Assembly: GCF_010365285.1 (NCBI RefSeq)
Contig: NZ_CP048286.1
Span: 1,445,001 to 1,509,000 of the forward strand
Direction of reading: 5' to 3'
Length of the DNA: 64,000 nucleotides
Source: Paenibacillus rhizovicinus
GTDB taxonomy: Bacteria; Bacillota; Bacilli; Paenibacillales; Paenibacillaceae
Shown: one piece after another, positions 1 to 8,679 of the stretch
How positions within the stretch are numbered: position 1 is the stretch's first letter
How the letters are laid out: every line of letters starts with the position of its first letter
Notes under the pieces: model-generated
Seen by the model: the letters and a program-made list of their open reading frames with translations, nothing else
What the model was told of the DNA's origin: nothing
Database searches by the model: none
Program-made: the position numbers and the translations under genes

Positions 1-851
1 AGCTTCAACGGCTCCAGCTGCAGCAGATGCAGTCGAAGCGCCGACCAAGCCGCCGCCAATCGCTCTTGCAGCACCCAAGCCGCTTTGCCGGCTGCCATTA
101 CAGACAGACCATGCTTATACGTCAGCGAAACGCCCCATGTAACCGCCTGTCCTTCCCGCTCCGGACAAGCCACCAACGCTTCGCGAACGATTTCCGCTTC
201 ACGTGCGCCGATTCGATCGGAGAATGCATAGAATAAGCCGGTATGCGTCATGTCGGACATACACCCCGGGGCCGATAGCTGCTGCAGCGATGGCTGAATC
301 CACTGATTCTGCGCATAGATCAACTGGTCCTGATAATACACATTCAATTTATTCCGAAACTCACGGTAAGCGAACAGCTCGCCTCGCAACGTTCTCCCCG
401 GACAAACCACTTCCGCCCCCATCCATACGGCTTCCGGCGACAACCGTACTTCCGATTCGCTGAAGAATGCGGAGTCTCGATAAAGCATGAGGGGTTCCGG
501 CATCGATTCTACGACAGCCCCATGCCCAAGCTCAAACCACTGGCTCATAGACGCACCTTCACCGTTCTCGCTTGATGGATGCACTTTCGTAAACGACTGA
601 TTCGTCAAATAGACATGCGCGTCTTCTTCCACTTGCCATTGAAACTCATAGCGGTCGCCGGCAAGAAGTCCCGGTGAAACGTCCATCACGATGACGCCGA
701 GCTGCCCGCCGCCGAGCGGAAAAGCTTTTGCTATTTTGATCGGCGCCGTATGATATTTGGCTGTCAGAACCGTACCGTTATCCCGCTTCTGAAAGGAGGC
801 CCGCAGTGTCGATATGCGAAGCGCGCTACGCGAGACGGTGATGGGCTTCAT
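1..851 (-). CDS. ureD: Urease accessory protein UreD (UreH), 3' end outside window
   Basis: UreD is the scaffold that, with UreF and UreG, delivers nickel to the urease apoenzyme in the cytoplasm. About 283 residues are visible and the frame is open to base 1, so only the last few residues should be missing for a family of roughly 270-290. The protein starts [16 protein letters not shown], followed by [19 protein letters not shown] and [20 protein letters not shown], the usual UreD N-terminal beta-sheet pattern of 'GGx(n)DxxPG(L/F)L..GD'. The chosen ATG at 849-851 lies inside the end of ureG (26-nt overlap), consistent with translational coupling as the last gene of the urease operon. The ribosome site for this start is weak, so an internal start is possible. 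The family call is firm from sequence pattern and position. Confidence 0.9.
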   Translation of the reverse strand, partial: MKPITVSRSALRISTLRASFQKRDNGTVLTAKYHTAPIKIAKAFPLGGGQLGVIVMDVSPGLLAGDRYEFQWQVEEDAHVYLTNQSFTKVHPSSENGEGASMSQWFELGHGAVVESMPEPLMLYRDSAFFSESEVRLSPEAVWMGAEVVCPGRTLRGELFAYREFRNKLNVYYQDQLIYAQNQWIQPSLQQLSAPGCMSDMTHTGLFYAFSDRIGAREAEIVREALVACPEREGQAVTWGVSLTYKHGLSVMAAGKAAWVLQERLAAAWSALRLHLLQLEPLK

Positions 852-1554
852 CATTTGGATGGCCGTGCTCGTGGTCATGATGATGGGCAATTCCGTGCGC
901 ATGGGCAAGTTCATGTTCCAGCCAAGCAACGATCCGGTCCACGTTAACGCCGCCATACAAGTTCGAGAATACGTAAGGACGGTCGCCGCGCATCCGTTTC
1001 GTGTCCTCTTCCATGACCTGTAAGCTCGCGCCGACATGAGGAGCCAAATCGATTTTGTTCACGATCAATAAATCGGAACGCATGATGCCGGGGCCGCCTT
1101 TGCGAGGGATCTTCTCCCCTTGCGCCACGTCGATGATATAAATGAACCGATCCACCAGCTCAGGGCTGAAGGCTGCCGCCAGATTATCGCCGCCGCTTTC
1201 TATGAAGATCAAGTCCAAACCTTCGAAACGGCTCGTCAATTCTTCAACCGCCTCAAAATTCATCGACGCGTCCTCCCGGATCGCCGTATGCGGGCAGCCT
1301 CCCGTCTCAACGCCGATGATGCGTTCTTCCGGCAGTACGCCGGTTGCCGCCAGAATGCGCGCGTCTTCTTTCGTATAAATATCGTTCGTTATGACGGCGA
1401 TGCTGTATTTCTCGTTCAGCGCACCGGCCAAGCGTTCGACGAGCGCGGTCTTGCCTGACCCTACGGGACCTCCGATGCCGATACGGATCGGTCTGGAACG
1501 ATCCAACGTCGGCTGTTCCCATTCGCGGTGATGATGACCTTGTCCTTGACACAT
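826..1554 (-). CDS. ureG: Urease accessory GTPase UreG with His-rich C-terminal tail
   Basis: UreG is the SIMIBI GTPase that carries nickel into the UreD-UreF-urease complex. Visible are the P-loop GGPVGSGKT, the Cys-Pro-His metal motif in [11 protein letters not shown], and [12 protein letters not shown] for base recognition. The start at 1554 is chosen because GAGGAGG lies 8 nt upstream. The frame stays open up to an ATG at 1629 that has no ribosome site, and that 25-codon extension contains two CxxC pairs. The C-terminus is unusual: after [13 protein letters not shown] come HHHDHEHGH and further histidines, 11 His in the last 29 residues. No ureE lies in the operon, so the tail may do UreE's nickel-storage job (inference). 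Overlaps ureD by 26 nt. Confidence 0.92.
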   Translation of the reverse strand: MCQGQGHHHREWEQPTLDRSRPIRIGIGGPVGSGKTALVERLAGALNEKYSIAVITNDIYTKEDARILAATGVLPEERIIGVETGGCPHTAIREDASMNFEAVEELTSRFEGLDLIFIESGGDNLAAAFSPELVDRFIYIIDVAQGEKIPRKGGPGIMRSDLLIVNKIDLAPHVGASLQVMEEDTKRMRGDRPYVFSNLYGGVNVDRIVAWLEHELAHAHGIAHHHDHEHGHPNDEAHHRLA

Positions 1555-1638
1555 AATACATTCCTCCTCAATAAAGTCGGGATTGCGTCGTATCTCGTAT
1601 ATCGCATTGCATGCCATGCAGTGTCCCATAACAAAGAA

Positions 1639-2355
1639 CTAGGACATAAATAATCGCGAATACAATTGTTCGTGGCGGATCATCGCAATTTCGCTAAGCG
1701 GCATATTCGTATGGGCATCCTCGGGCTGTAGCGACTCAACCATATGCCATGCAATAGCCGCACGCGGCGTCAACCGGGCAATGACGCTCTGACCTTCCGT
1801 CTGCCCGATCGGCATCAGCCGCAGCGCACTGTTAATGCAAGTGACGATGCAGCCATACAAATATCCCTGTACCGCTTGTTCCAGCGATATCCCGAGGGAG
1901 CAGCATGCGTATCCAAAAACAAGCGGGTGCGTAGCCAGACAATCTCCTTCCCGCAATCCTTTGGTCAGCGGCCTCCAGTCCAACTGTGGATATACGGCTG
2001 CAAGCAGCTGCAGAAGCCGACGCCCCATTTTCTCAACGCCGCTTCGGGTTTCCATGGCCGCGCGCTGCAAATGCACGAATCTCTCTACCTGCCATAGCGA
2101 GTTCCACGCCCCGATCGGCACGTCGCGGTAAACGGCTTTGACAACCATAACATCCGCCGTAGCCCAGCTCTGCATCAGCATCGCCGAAACGTAAGCCTCA
2201 AGCTCTCGGCTCGTCCTGAGCGCACCTTCCTGAACTAGCGTTTCCAGACCAAAGGAATGCGAGAAGCCTCCGATCGGGAGCGCTGAGTCCAGCAACTGCT
2301 GTAAGGCAAGCCAGGGAACGATTCCCGTGTTCGACGCTCCCGCGTCATCCCTCAT
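1639..2355 (-). CDS. ureF: Urease accessory protein UreF
   Basis: UreF couples UreD to the UreG GTPase during nickel insertion. The protein shows the family opening [20 protein letters not shown], then [10 protein letters not shown] and, further on, the alpha-helical body ending in [19 protein letters not shown]. At 238 residues it has the normal family length. The start at 2355 (ATG) is preferred because a GAGGTGGGGG ribosome site lies just upstream. A longer form from a TTG at 2379, overlapping the ureC stop, has no ribosome site. It follows ureC by about 20 nt, and 84 nt separate it from the preferred ureG start. That gap is the widest in an otherwise tightly packed operon, which is one argument for a longer UreG. 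Confidence 0.92.
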   Translation of the reverse strand: MRDDAGASNTGIVPWLALQQLLDSALPIGGFSHSFGLETLVQEGALRTSRELEAYVSAMLMQSWATADVMVVKAVYRDVPIGAWNSLWQVERFVHLQRAAMETRSGVEKMGRRLLQLLAAVYPQLDWRPLTKGLREGDCLATHPLVFGYACCSLGISLEQAVQGYLYGCIVTCINSALRLMPIGQTEGQSVIARLTPRAAIAWHMVESLQPEDAHTNMPLSEIAMIRHEQLYSRLFMS

Positions 2356-2375
2356 TACATCCCCCACCTCTTCGC

Positions 2376-4094
2376 TCAAAACAAGAAGTACCGCTGCGCC
2401 ATCGGCAGCACTTCAGCCGGTTCGCAGGTTGCCGGGACTCCGTCGACTTTCACTTCGTACGTTTCGGGATTCACTTCGATGACAGGCGTAGCGTCGTTAT
2501 GGATCATATCCTTCTTCGTAACGCTGCGGCATCCGCGAACAGGCTCGATCCGTTTCGCAAGCCCCAGTTCCTGCGCGATTCCACGGTCATAGGCTGCTTG
2601 GGAAACGAACGTAATGGAGGTACTCGCGACAGCCTTGCCAAACCCGCCGAACATCATCCGGCCGAAAACCGGCTGCGGCGTCGGAATTGATGCGTTTGGA
2701 TCCCCCATTTGTGCATAGGCGATCATCCCGCCTTTCAGCACCAAATCCGGCTTAACGCCGAAGAACATCGGGCTCCAGACAGCCAAATCCGCGACTTTAC
2801 CCCGTTCGATCGAACCGACCAAATGCGAGATGCCATGTGTAATCGCAGGGTTGATTGTATATTTCGCAATGTAACGTTTGATGCGGAAGTTGTCTGCCTC
2901 CACGGACGTATCCGGTGCTAGCGGCCCGCGCTGCTTCTTCATTTTGTCAGCGGTTTGCCAGGTACGGATAACGACTTCGCCGACGCGTCCCATCGCCTGG
3001 GAATCGGAGCTGATCATGCTGAACACGCCCATGTCATGCAAAACATCTTCCGCTGCTATCGTTTCCGGGCGGATCCGCGAATCAGCAAAGGCGACATCCT
3101 CTGGAATGCTGCTGTCCAAGTGATGGCAAACCATCAGCATATCTAGATGTTCTTCGATCGTGTTCACCGTGAACGGCCTGGTCGGATTCGTTGACGAAGG
3201 CAGTACGTTCGGCTCGCCTGCTGCACGAATGATATCCGGCGCATGACCGCCGCCGGCCCCTTCGGTATGATAGGTATGGATGGTGCGTCCTTTGAACGCC
3301 GCCAGCGTGTCTTCAAGGAAACCCGCCTCGTTCAACGTATCTGTATGAATCGCCACTTGTACATCGTACCGATCCGCCACAGCCAGACAGACATCGATTG
3401 CTGCCGGTGTCGTCCCCCAATCCTCGTGCAGTTTGAGCCCGATCGCCCCCGCTTCCACTTGCTCGATGAGCGGTTCCTCGAACGAAGCATTGCCTTTACC
3501 CGTAAACCCCATATTCATTGGAAAAGCTTCGGCGGCCTCCAGCATGCGGCGCATATGCCACGCGCCTGGCGTGCATGTCGTGGCGTTCGTGCCGGTTGCC
3601 GGACCCGTACCGCCGCCGATCATCGTCGTCACGCCGGAGGATAGCGCCGTTTCGATTTGCTGCGGGCATATATAATGGATATGCGAATCGATGCCGCCGG
3701 CAGTCACGATTTTGCCTTCACCGGCAATGACTTCCGTGCTCGCGCCGACGATCATGTTCGGCATCACGCCGTCCATAATATCGGGATTGCCTGCTTTGCC
3801 GATGCCGACGATAACGCCGTCGCGAATGCCGATGTCTGCTTTCACGATGCCCCAGTGATCAATGATCACTGCATTCGTAATCAAGGTGTCCAGCACGCCT
3901 TCGCTGCGAAGCGCGCCGCTGGACTGCCCCATGCCGTCACGGATGACTTTGCCGCCTCCGAATTTGCATTCATCGCCATACACCGTGTAGTCATGCTCGA
4001 TTTGCGCCCATAGTTCCGTATCCGCAAGCCTAACGGAATCGCCGGCGGTCGGTCCGAACATCGCCGCATAGCTGTTGCGGTCCATCTTGCTCAT
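2376..4094 (-). CDS. ureC: Urease alpha subunit (catalytic, di-nickel)
   Basis: Catalytic subunit that hydrolyses urea to ammonia and carbamate at a di-nickel centre. Diagnostic sequences are [16 protein letters not shown] at the N-terminus, [14 protein letters not shown] (nickel histidines), [14 protein letters not shown] with the lysine that becomes carbamylated, [15 protein letters not shown], and the active-site flap [18 protein letters not shown] with the catalytic histidine. At 572 residues the length is canonical. The start at 4094 is chosen from an AGGGAG ribosome site and the ATGA overlap with the ureB stop. An upstream in-frame GTG at 4112 is less likely. All key residues are present, so an active enzyme is expected. 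Confidence 0.97.
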   Translation of the reverse strand: MSKMDRNSYAAMFGPTAGDSVRLADTELWAQIEHDYTVYGDECKFGGGKVIRDGMGQSSGALRSEGVLDTLITNAVIIDHWGIVKADIGIRDGVIVGIGKAGNPDIMDGVMPNMIVGASTEVIAGEGKIVTAGGIDSHIHYICPQQIETALSSGVTTMIGGGTGPATGTNATTCTPGAWHMRRMLEAAEAFPMNMGFTGKGNASFEEPLIEQVEAGAIGLKLHEDWGTTPAAIDVCLAVADRYDVQVAIHTDTLNEAGFLEDTLAAFKGRTIHTYHTEGAGGGHAPDIIRAAGEPNVLPSSTNPTRPFTVNTIEEHLDMLMVCHHLDSSIPEDVAFADSRIRPETIAAEDVLHDMGVFSMISSDSQAMGRVGEVVIRTWQTADKMKKQRGPLAPDTSVEADNFRIKRYIAKYTINPAITHGISHLVGSIERGKVADLAVWSPMFFGVKPDLVLKGGMIAYAQMGDPNASIPTPQPVFGRMMFGGFGKAVASTSITFVSQAAYDRGIAQELGLAKRIEPVRGCRSVTKKDMIHNDATPVIEVNPETYEVKVDGVPATCEPAEVLPMAQRYFLF

Positions 4095-4459
4095 GGCCGA
4101 ACTCCCTTCCACAACGACAGACGAGTCCGGACGTCTTCCGGCATATCGCCCCGCAAGGCAGGTCCGTTCGTCAACGCATTTGATCCGTAGGAAAGCTTGC
4201 GCCCGCCAAGTTCAACAAGCTGAACGGGCTTCTCTTCGCCTGGCTCGAACCGGACGGCCGTTCCCGCGGGGATATCAAGCCGCATGCCGAACGCTGCCTC
4301 CCGGGAAAAGGAAAGCGCGCGATTCGCTTCGAAGAAGTGGAAATGCGAGCCGACTTGTACCGGACGGTCGCCCGTATTAACAACGATGAGCCGCGCCGTC
4401 TCACGGCCCGCATTCAATTCAATATCGCCGGAAGCGATACGGTATTGCCCAGGTATCAT
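4091..4459 (-). CDS. ureB: Urease beta subunit
   Basis: Small structural subunit of urease, 122 residues. It starts [20 protein letters not shown] and contains the family signature [20 protein letters not shown] followed by [19 protein letters not shown] and [12 protein letters not shown] strong GAGGAGG lies 7 nt before the ATG. Its stop overlaps the ureC start by 4 nt, and it begins 20 nt after ureA. Bacterial urease assembles as a trimer of alpha-beta-gamma units, and here the three are encoded separately, as in most bacteria. Confidence 0.97.
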   Translation of the reverse strand: MIPGQYRIASGDIELNAGRETARLIVVNTGDRPVQVGSHFHFFEANRALSFSREAAFGMRLDIPAGTAVRFEPGEEKPVQLVELGGRKLSYGSNALTNGPALRGDMPEDVRTRLSLWKGVRP

Positions 4460-4479
4460 GGAATGCCTCCTCTTGAGCG

Positions 4480-4782
4480 TTAAGGTACGGGATGATGAAT
4501 CGTCACCAGCTTCGTTCCGTCCGGGAAAGTAGCTTCCACTTGAACCTCATGAATCATTTCCGCCACGCCAGACATCAGTTGATCGCGTTTCAATATCGTC
4601 GTGCCATATTCCATTAGCTGCGCGACAGTCTTTCCATCGCGAGCGCCCTCTAAGATCTCGGAGGTAATGAGTGCGATGCTTTCCGGGTAGTTCAGCTTCA
4701 CGCCGCGGAGCAAACGTCTGCGCGCCAAGTCGGCAGCAATCGTAATGAGCAGTTTTTCTTTCTCGCGTTCAGTCAGCTGCAT
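4480..4782 (-). CDS. ureA: Urease gamma subunit
   Basis: First gene of the urease operon, 100 residues, the usual gamma-subunit length. Recognisable stretches are [40 protein letters not shown] and [15 protein letters not shown]. The ribosome site is AGAGGTG just upstream of the ATG. The operon order ureA-ureB-ureC-ureF-ureG-ureD lacks ureE. Expression is probably set by nitrogen status through the GlnR/TnrA box upstream. Confidence 0.97.
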   Translation of the reverse strand: MQLTEREKEKLLITIAADLARRRLLRGVKLNYPESIALITSEILEGARDGKTVAQLMEYGTTILKRDQLMSGVAEMIHEVQVEATFPDGTKLVTIHHPVP

Positions 4783-4875
4783 GAAGCACCTCTTCCTATT
4801 GTTATGTATGACCGTTTAATGCCAACGCTTCAAAGATGGCATCATGATGAGAGAAATGAAACATTAACACCTTCT

Positions 4876-4904
4876 ATTATAACGGTCGTCGATAGGCAAG
4901 TAAA
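4876..4904 (-). promoter_or_regulatory. Sigma-A promoter of the urease operon
   Basis: Read on the minus strand: TTTACT (4904-4899), a 17-bp spacer, and a perfect TATAAT (4881-4876). The predicted transcript begins near 4869, leaving a leader of about 85 nt before ureA. The -35 is imperfect (4 of 6), as expected for a promoter that relies on an activator. Confidence 0.7.
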
Positions 4905-4911
4905 TCATTTA

Positions 4912-4928
4912 TGTCATATTTACTAACA
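4912..4928 (-). promoter_or_regulatory. GlnR/TnrA box upstream of urease promoter
   Basis: TGTCA-N7-TAACA matches the GlnR/TnrA consensus TGTNA-N7-TNACA at every fixed position. Its centre (4920) lies about 51 bp upstream of the predicted start point. That is where TnrA sites sit at activated promoters in Bacillus, so nitrogen-limited activation is the likely effect. Which of GlnR or TnrA binds here cannot be told from sequence. Confidence 0.7.
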
Positions 4929-5129
4929 TCGTATGAAGGGTAATTCGACCATATCAATCATACCTCACGAACTCGTGTCACATTTTGTCGAATTTAACCT
5001 CGGTTTCTTATCTTAAATGCCCGTTCTTTCCCACCCAATGAGGAGCTTTAAACGCCCCGCTGCGCTGGTCATTCCTAGTGTGATGTGATAGACTACTTTG
5101 TATTGGACATACATTTGGGAGGTACTGAA

Positions 5130-6815
5130 ATGGCTTCAAAAAAGATGCGTTCCGACATGATCACCAAAGGTTTCGACCGCGCTCCGCACCGTAGTTTGCT
5201 GCGTGCAGCAGGCGTTAAGGAAGAAGATTTCGGCAAACCGTTCATTGCGGTCTGCAACTCGTACATCGATATCGTTCCGGGCCACGTCCATTTGCAAGAA
5301 TTTGGCAAAATCGTTAAGGAAGCGATTCGCGAAGCGGGCGGCGTTCCGTTCGAGTTCAACACGATCGGCGTCGACGACGGCATCGCGATGGGCCATATCG
5401 GCATGCGTTATTCCCTCGCGAGCCGCGAAATCATCGCCGACTCCGTGGAAACCGTCGTCAACGCGCACTGGTTCGACGGCATGATCTGCATCCCGAACTG
5501 CGATAAAATCACGCCGGGCATGCTCATGGCTGCCCTTCGCATCAACATTCCGACGATCGTCGTCAGCGGCGGTCCGATGAAAGCCGGCCGTACGAGCGAT
5601 GGCCGTGCCATCTCCCTTACTTCCGTCTTCGAAGGCGTCGGCGCTTTCATGTCCGGCAAGATCGACGAACAGAGCCTCACCGAGCTCGAGCAATATGGTT
5701 GCCCGACTTGCGGTTCCTGCTCCGGCATGTTCACGGCGAACTCCATGAACTGTTTGTCCGAAGTGCTCGGCCTCGCCCTTCCAGGCAACGGCACGATCCT
5801 AGCGGTCGCACCGGAACGGGTTGAATTCGTTAAGAAATCGGCTCGCCAGTTGATGGAATTGATCAAGCAAGACCTCAAACCGCGCGACATCGTCACCAAG
5901 AACACGATCGACAACGCGTTCGCGCTCGACATGGCGATGGGCGGCTCGACGAACACGGTTCTTCACACGCTCGCTCTCGCGCACGAAGCGGACATCGAGT
6001 ACCCTATTGAACGCATCAACGAAGTCGCGAAGAAGGTGCCTTATTTGTCCAAACTGGCGCCGGCTTCCGATCACCATATCGAGGATCTGCACAACGCCGG
6101 CGGCGTCAGCGCGATCATCAACGAATTGTTGAAGAAAGACGGCGCGCTGTTCGGCGACGAAATGACGGTATCCGGCAAGACGCTTCGCGAGAACGTGGCA
6201 GGCTGCGAAATCCTCGATCATTCCGTTATCCGTCCGATCGACGATCCGCATACCAAGGAAGGCGGCCTATCCGTCATGTTCGGTAACTTGGCGCCACGCG
6301 GCTCGATCATCAAAGTCGGCGCGGTCGACAAATCCGTCGGCGGCTACCATCGCGGACCGGCCATCTGCTTCGACTCCCAGGAAGAAGCGCTGTCCGGCAT
6401 CGCGAACGGCAAAGTCAAAGAAGGTCACGTAGTCGTCATTCGTTACGAAGGGCCAAAAGGCGGTCCCGGCATGCCGGAAATGCTCGCCCCTACGTCGCAA
6501 ATCGTCGGCATGGGCCTCGGCACTAAAGTCGGTCTCATCACCGACGGCCGTTTCTCCGGCGCGTCCCGCGGCATCTCGATCGGCCACGTATCCCCGGAAG
6601 CGGCAGAAGGCGGCCCGATCGCGTTCGTCCACGACGGCGACATGATCGAGCTCGACATGAATAACCGCACGATGACGCTCGAAGTGAGCGACGAAGAACT
6701 CGAACGCCGCAAAGCCGAATGGCCGGGCTTCGAGCTCAAGATCAAGCGCGGTTACCTGGCTCGTTACGCCGCGATGGTCACGAACGCCAGCCAAGGCGGC
6801 GTCATGAAAATTTAA
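5130..6815 (+). CDS. ilvD: Dihydroxy-acid dehydratase
   Basis: Dehydrates 2,3-dihydroxy-isovalerate and -methylvalerate in valine, leucine and isoleucine synthesis. The 561-residue protein has the family sequences [44 protein letters not shown] and [17 protein letters not shown], which carry the iron-sulfur cysteines, and [19 protein letters not shown] near the C-terminus. The start at 5130 is set by GGGAGGT at 5117-5123. An in-frame start at 5085 would only add 15 residues that do not look like the family. It stands alone with no other ilv/leu gene nearby and no T-box visible upstream. Its terminator has been split by the downstream insertion element. Confidence 0.97.
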   Translation: MASKKMRSDMITKGFDRAPHRSLLRAAGVKEEDFGKPFIAVCNSYIDIVPGHVHLQEFGKIVKEAIREAGGVPFEFNTIGVDDGIAMGHIGMRYSLASREIIADSVETVVNAHWFDGMICIPNCDKITPGMLMAALRINIPTIVVSGGPMKAGRTSDGRAISLTSVFEGVGAFMSGKIDEQSLTELEQYGCPTCGSCSGMFTANSMNCLSEVLGLALPGNGTILAVAPERVEFVKKSARQLMELIKQDLKPRDIVTKNTIDNAFALDMAMGGSTNTVLHTLALAHEADIEYPIERINEVAKKVPYLSKLAPASDHHIEDLHNAGGVSAIINELLKKDGALFGDEMTVSGKTLRENVAGCEILDHSVIRPIDDPHTKEGGLSVMFGNLAPRGSIIKVGAVDKSVGGYHRGPAICFDSQEEALSGIANGKVKEGHVVVIRYEGPKGGPGMPEMLAPTSQIVGMGLGTKVGLITDGRFSGASRGISIGHVSPEAAEGGPIAFVHDGDMIELDMNNRTMTLEVSDEELERRKAEWPGFELKIKRGYLARYAAMVTNASQGGVMKI

Positions 6816-6847
6816 CGAACCGTTACGCGGTTGAAACCTTAATAAAA

Positions 6848-6873
6848 GCCCTGCGTATGACTGTTTATCAGTC
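6848..6873 (+). terminator. Upstream half of the ilvD terminator, severed by IS insertion
   Basis: GCCCTGC at 6848-6854 followed by the small apical hairpin GACTG-TTTAT-CAGTC (6859-6873). The matching GCAGGGC and T-run now lie at 8159-8173, on the far side of the IS element. Joined across the IS, with one copy of the AGTC duplication removed, the two halves make a normal intrinsic terminator with a seven-T tail. Confidence 0.75.
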
Positions 6874-6910
6874 TGGTCAAGACCCCATTTAGTGGACATT
6901 GGAAAAAGCC

Positions 6911-7804
6911 CTAGGCAACAAGCTGACGCCGGTATTCGACCGGAGTCAGCTTGTTTAGTTTTCGTTGAGCCCTATCTTCATTGTAAAAGCGGATGTATTC
7001 CTCAATTCTTCTTTGTGCCTCATCGATGGATCGTATATCATAAGGGTAGAGTGCTTCTACTTTCAGATGAGAGAAGAAGCTCTCCATTGAGGCATTGTCA
7101 TAACAATTGCCTCGGCGTGACATGCTGATTTGGGCGCCAACCTGTGGCAGCATGTCGTGGTAAGCATGGGACGTGTACTGGCTTCCTTGATCGCTGTGAA
7201 CGATCAGCCCAGTCACGTCTTTATGTTTTTCAAACGCCTTCCTAAACGTCTCTAGCACAAGCGGATTGTCATTGTGACGACTGATGTGGTATCCGACGAT
7301 TTCGTTGTTCCACAAATCCTTGATCGCCGATAAGTAAATTCTCTCATCGAATACGCGATATTGCGTCACATCTGTTACCCATTTTTGATTGGGTTTATCC
7401 GCCTTAAAGTTTCTTTGTAACATGTTTGCTGCTATTCTGCCATCTGAAACAGCTGCTTCGTAGCTTGTTCGATGTACATATTTACGACGTATAATCGCTT
7501 TTATGCCAAGCTCCTGCATCAAGCGTAATACTTTCTTATGGTTCACTATGAGGTCATATTGACGAGATAGCTCATCCTGTATGCGGCGGTACCCTACGGT
7601 CTTGTCGCGCTGTTCGTAGATGGCTTTGATTTTGTTCTTCAGATCTTCATCAGGATCGTGGTCTTTACGGTTTAGATAGGAGTAGTAACCACTTCGACTG
7701 ATCCCCAGATATGCACACAATTCCTTGACAGTTCGTTTACTTTTCAACTCGTCGATGACGATGTGTTTGCTTTGCAGCCCTCCCGATTCAAGATTTGTAA
7801 CCAC
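6911..7804 (-). CDS. IS150-group transposase OrfB (DDE integrase domain)
   Basis: The catalytic half of an IS3-family transposase, 297 residues when counted from its GTG. An N-terminal HTH_21-like region (ELCAYLGISRSGYYSYLN) precedes the rve integrase core. The catalytic triad is visible: PNQKWVTDVTQYRV (D), LIVHSDQGSQYTSHAY (D) and NASMESFFSHLKVEALY (E). It is normally made as an OrfAB fusion by -1 frameshifting at 7804-7810, where orfA and orfB overlap. No stop or frameshift lesion is visible. Confidence 0.92.
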   Translation of the reverse strand: MVTNLESGGLQSKHIVIDELKSKRTVKELCAYLGISRSGYYSYLNRKDHDPDEDLKNKIKAIYEQRDKTVGYRRIQDELSRQYDLIVNHKKVLRLMQELGIKAIIRRKYVHRTSYEAAVSDGRIAANMLQRNFKADKPNQKWVTDVTQYRVFDERIYLSAIKDLWNNEIVGYHISRHNDNPLVLETFRKAFEKHKDVTGLIVHSDQGSQYTSHAYHDMLPQVGAQISMSRRGNCYDNASMESFFSHLKVEALYPYDIRSIDEAQRRIEEYIRFYNEDRAQRKLNKLTPVEYRRQLVA

Positions 7805-8073
7805 TTTTTTAGCACCTCAACCTCCATGTAGAGCCGCTTGAGCTCACGTTCTTGCTTCGTTTCATCTCGATGTGGGTTACCTCGTCTGTCCTCGAATGCA
7901 GAGACTCCCTTTTCGCGATACTTCCTCATCCAACGCTTCACTCGATCCTTATCCTGAATTTCCAAATGTGCTGTAATCCGACTGTAACTCCAACGTTCCT
8001 CAACATGCAGTCGAATAGCCTCAACCTTAATCGATTCCGGATAATGATGAAATTTTTGTCCTTTAATCGCCAT
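7744..8073 (-). CDS. IS150-group OrfA (helix-turn-helix DNA-binding subunit)
   Basis: 109 residues, starting MAIKGQKFHHYPESIKVEAI, with a helix-turn-helix (WSYSRITAHLEIQDKDRVKRWMRKY) and a following basic/leucine-rich helix (ETKQERELKRLYMEVEVLKKWL), as in OrfA proteins of the IS3 family. It recognises the element's terminal repeats and is the N-terminal part of the OrfAB fusion transposase. The reading frame overlaps orfB by 61 nt. Confidence 0.88.
   Translation of the reverse strand: MAIKGQKFHHYPESIKVEAIRLHVEERWSYSRITAHLEIQDKDRVKRWMRKYREKGVSAFEDRRGNPHRDETKQERELKRLYMEVEVLKKWLQILNREGCKANTSSSTS
7804..7810 (-). promoter_or_regulatory. A_AAA_AAG slippery site for -1 frameshift between orfA and orfB
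   Basis: In the orfA frame the codons read CTA AAA AAG TGG. Slipping back one base at AAA AAG gives GTG GTT ACA, the orfB frame. A AAA AAG is the classic heptamer used by IS150 and relatives to make the OrfAB fusion transposase. Confidence 0.8.
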
Positions 8074-8148
8074 AAAAAAGCACCCCCTAGAATTTCATCG
8101 GATTAACCTAGGGGTTTTTCCAATGTCTATTCTAAGGGGTGCACTGCA

Positions 8149-8173
8149 AGTCCATCATGCAGGGCGTTTTTTT
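8149..8173 (+). terminator. Downstream half of the split ilvD terminator
   Basis: AGTC duplication (8149-8152), then CATCAT and GCAGGGC (8159-8165), followed by GTTTTTTT. Its partner arm GCCCTGC is at 6848-6854, about 1.3 kb away. The element would originally have been bidirectional, since the far side carries an A-run that would serve the minus-strand gene at 8192. Confidence 0.7.
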
Positions 8174-8191
8174 GATTCGAGCCATCTCGTT

Positions 8192-8491
8192 TCAAGTCAT
8201 TCGCAGGATAACAATTGTCGTAGCGAGCACAAGCAGTAGAATTACCGTAATGAGACCTCTTACGATCCAATCAGGTCGCAGCTTTACGTTGGCATCGGAC
8301 GGCGAGAAATCGCTAAGGAACATGTGTACGTCGGCAATAAATCGCCGGCACTCCGAGCATTGTTCCAAGTGAGCTTCGAACGCAGCGCGACTATCCTCGC
8401 TCAAGCCGTCGTAAATATAGGCTGCCGAATCATTGCAACTTACATTGCTGTTGACCGCCGATCCGGGGTTAGATTCTGGCTGTACATACAT
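8192..8491 (-). CDS. Small zinc-finger (zf-HC2-like) single-pass membrane protein, anti-sigma-like
   Basis: A 99-residue protein whose N-terminal half contains HLEQCSECRRF, the H-x3-C-x2-C core of the zf-HC2 anti-sigma domain. Near the C-terminus is one hydrophobic helix (IVRGLITVILLLVLATTIVIL) followed by only three residues. This is the architecture of membrane-anchored anti-sigma factors reduced to the cytoplasmic domain and anchor, with no extracytoplasmic sensor. The start at 8491 is preferred over 8500 because AAGGGA then has an 8-nt spacing. No sigma-factor gene lies beside it, so its partner is unknown. The IS insertion has removed the terminator that probably ended this transcript. 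Confidence 0.7.
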   Translation of the reverse strand: MYVQPESNPGSAVNSNVSCNDSAAYIYDGLSEDSRAAFEAHLEQCSECRRFIADVHMFLSDFSPSDANVKLRPDWIVRGLITVILLLVLATTIVILRMT

Positions 8492-8589
8492 ATGAAGCAT
8501 CCCTTCGGTATTTAGGACTGAATAATCTCATATTACCTGTTTTTGGAAGAAATTCAATTCCAATTCATACAAATGAATAGCGCTTGACA

Positions 8590-8637
8590 GCGGCAACGAG
8601 CGGCAACGAGCGGCAACGAGCGGCAACGAGCGGCAAC
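8590..8637. repeat. Short tandem repeat, 10-bp unit, about 4.8 copies
   Basis: The unit GCGGCAACGA is repeated perfectly four times and then partially. The AGCGGCA core also forms one arm of the adjacent terminator stem at 8643-8679. Copy number of such a perfect short repeat would be expected to vary between strains by slippage. Confidence 0.9.
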
Positions 8638-8642
8638 AAAAC

Positions 8643-8679
8643 AAATGCCGCTCAGGGAGTAAACTCCCTAGCGGCATTT
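8643..8679 (-). terminator. Intrinsic terminator overlapping the stop codon of the deacetylase gene
   Basis: AAATGCCGCT (8643-8652) pairs with AGCGGCATTT (8670-8679), and an inner AGGGAGT/ACTCCCT extends the stem. On the minus strand it is followed by TTTGTTTTGTT. The gene's TGA lies inside the stem, so the last codons double as the 5' arm of the terminator. Confidence 0.8.

Larger units (their letters stand above)
6874..8148 (-). mobile_element. IS3-family element of the IS150 group, complete, with AGTC target duplication
   Basis: A 1275-bp element containing overlapping orfA and orfB on the minus strand. The 25-bp ends are imperfect inverted repeats beginning TG and sharing ACCCC and GACA (6874-6898 and 8124-8148). 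Internally the similarity continues as ACATTGGAAAAA and CCCTAGG on both ends. The 4 bp AGTC occur directly outside both ends (6870-6873 and 8149-8152), a typical IS3-family target duplication. Intact reading frames, intact frameshift signal and intact ends argue for a recent, possibly still active insertion. The target was the descending arm of the ilvD terminator. Confidence 0.88.

Noticed and set aside
4981-5129. CodY box or T-box leader before ilvD
   Set aside because: The best CodY alignment has five mismatches, and there is no T-box GGACC-type sequence or specifier stem in the short leader.
8590-8637. Tandem repeat as a CRISPR array
   Set aside because: The unit is only 10 bp with no spacers, and no cas gene is in the window.
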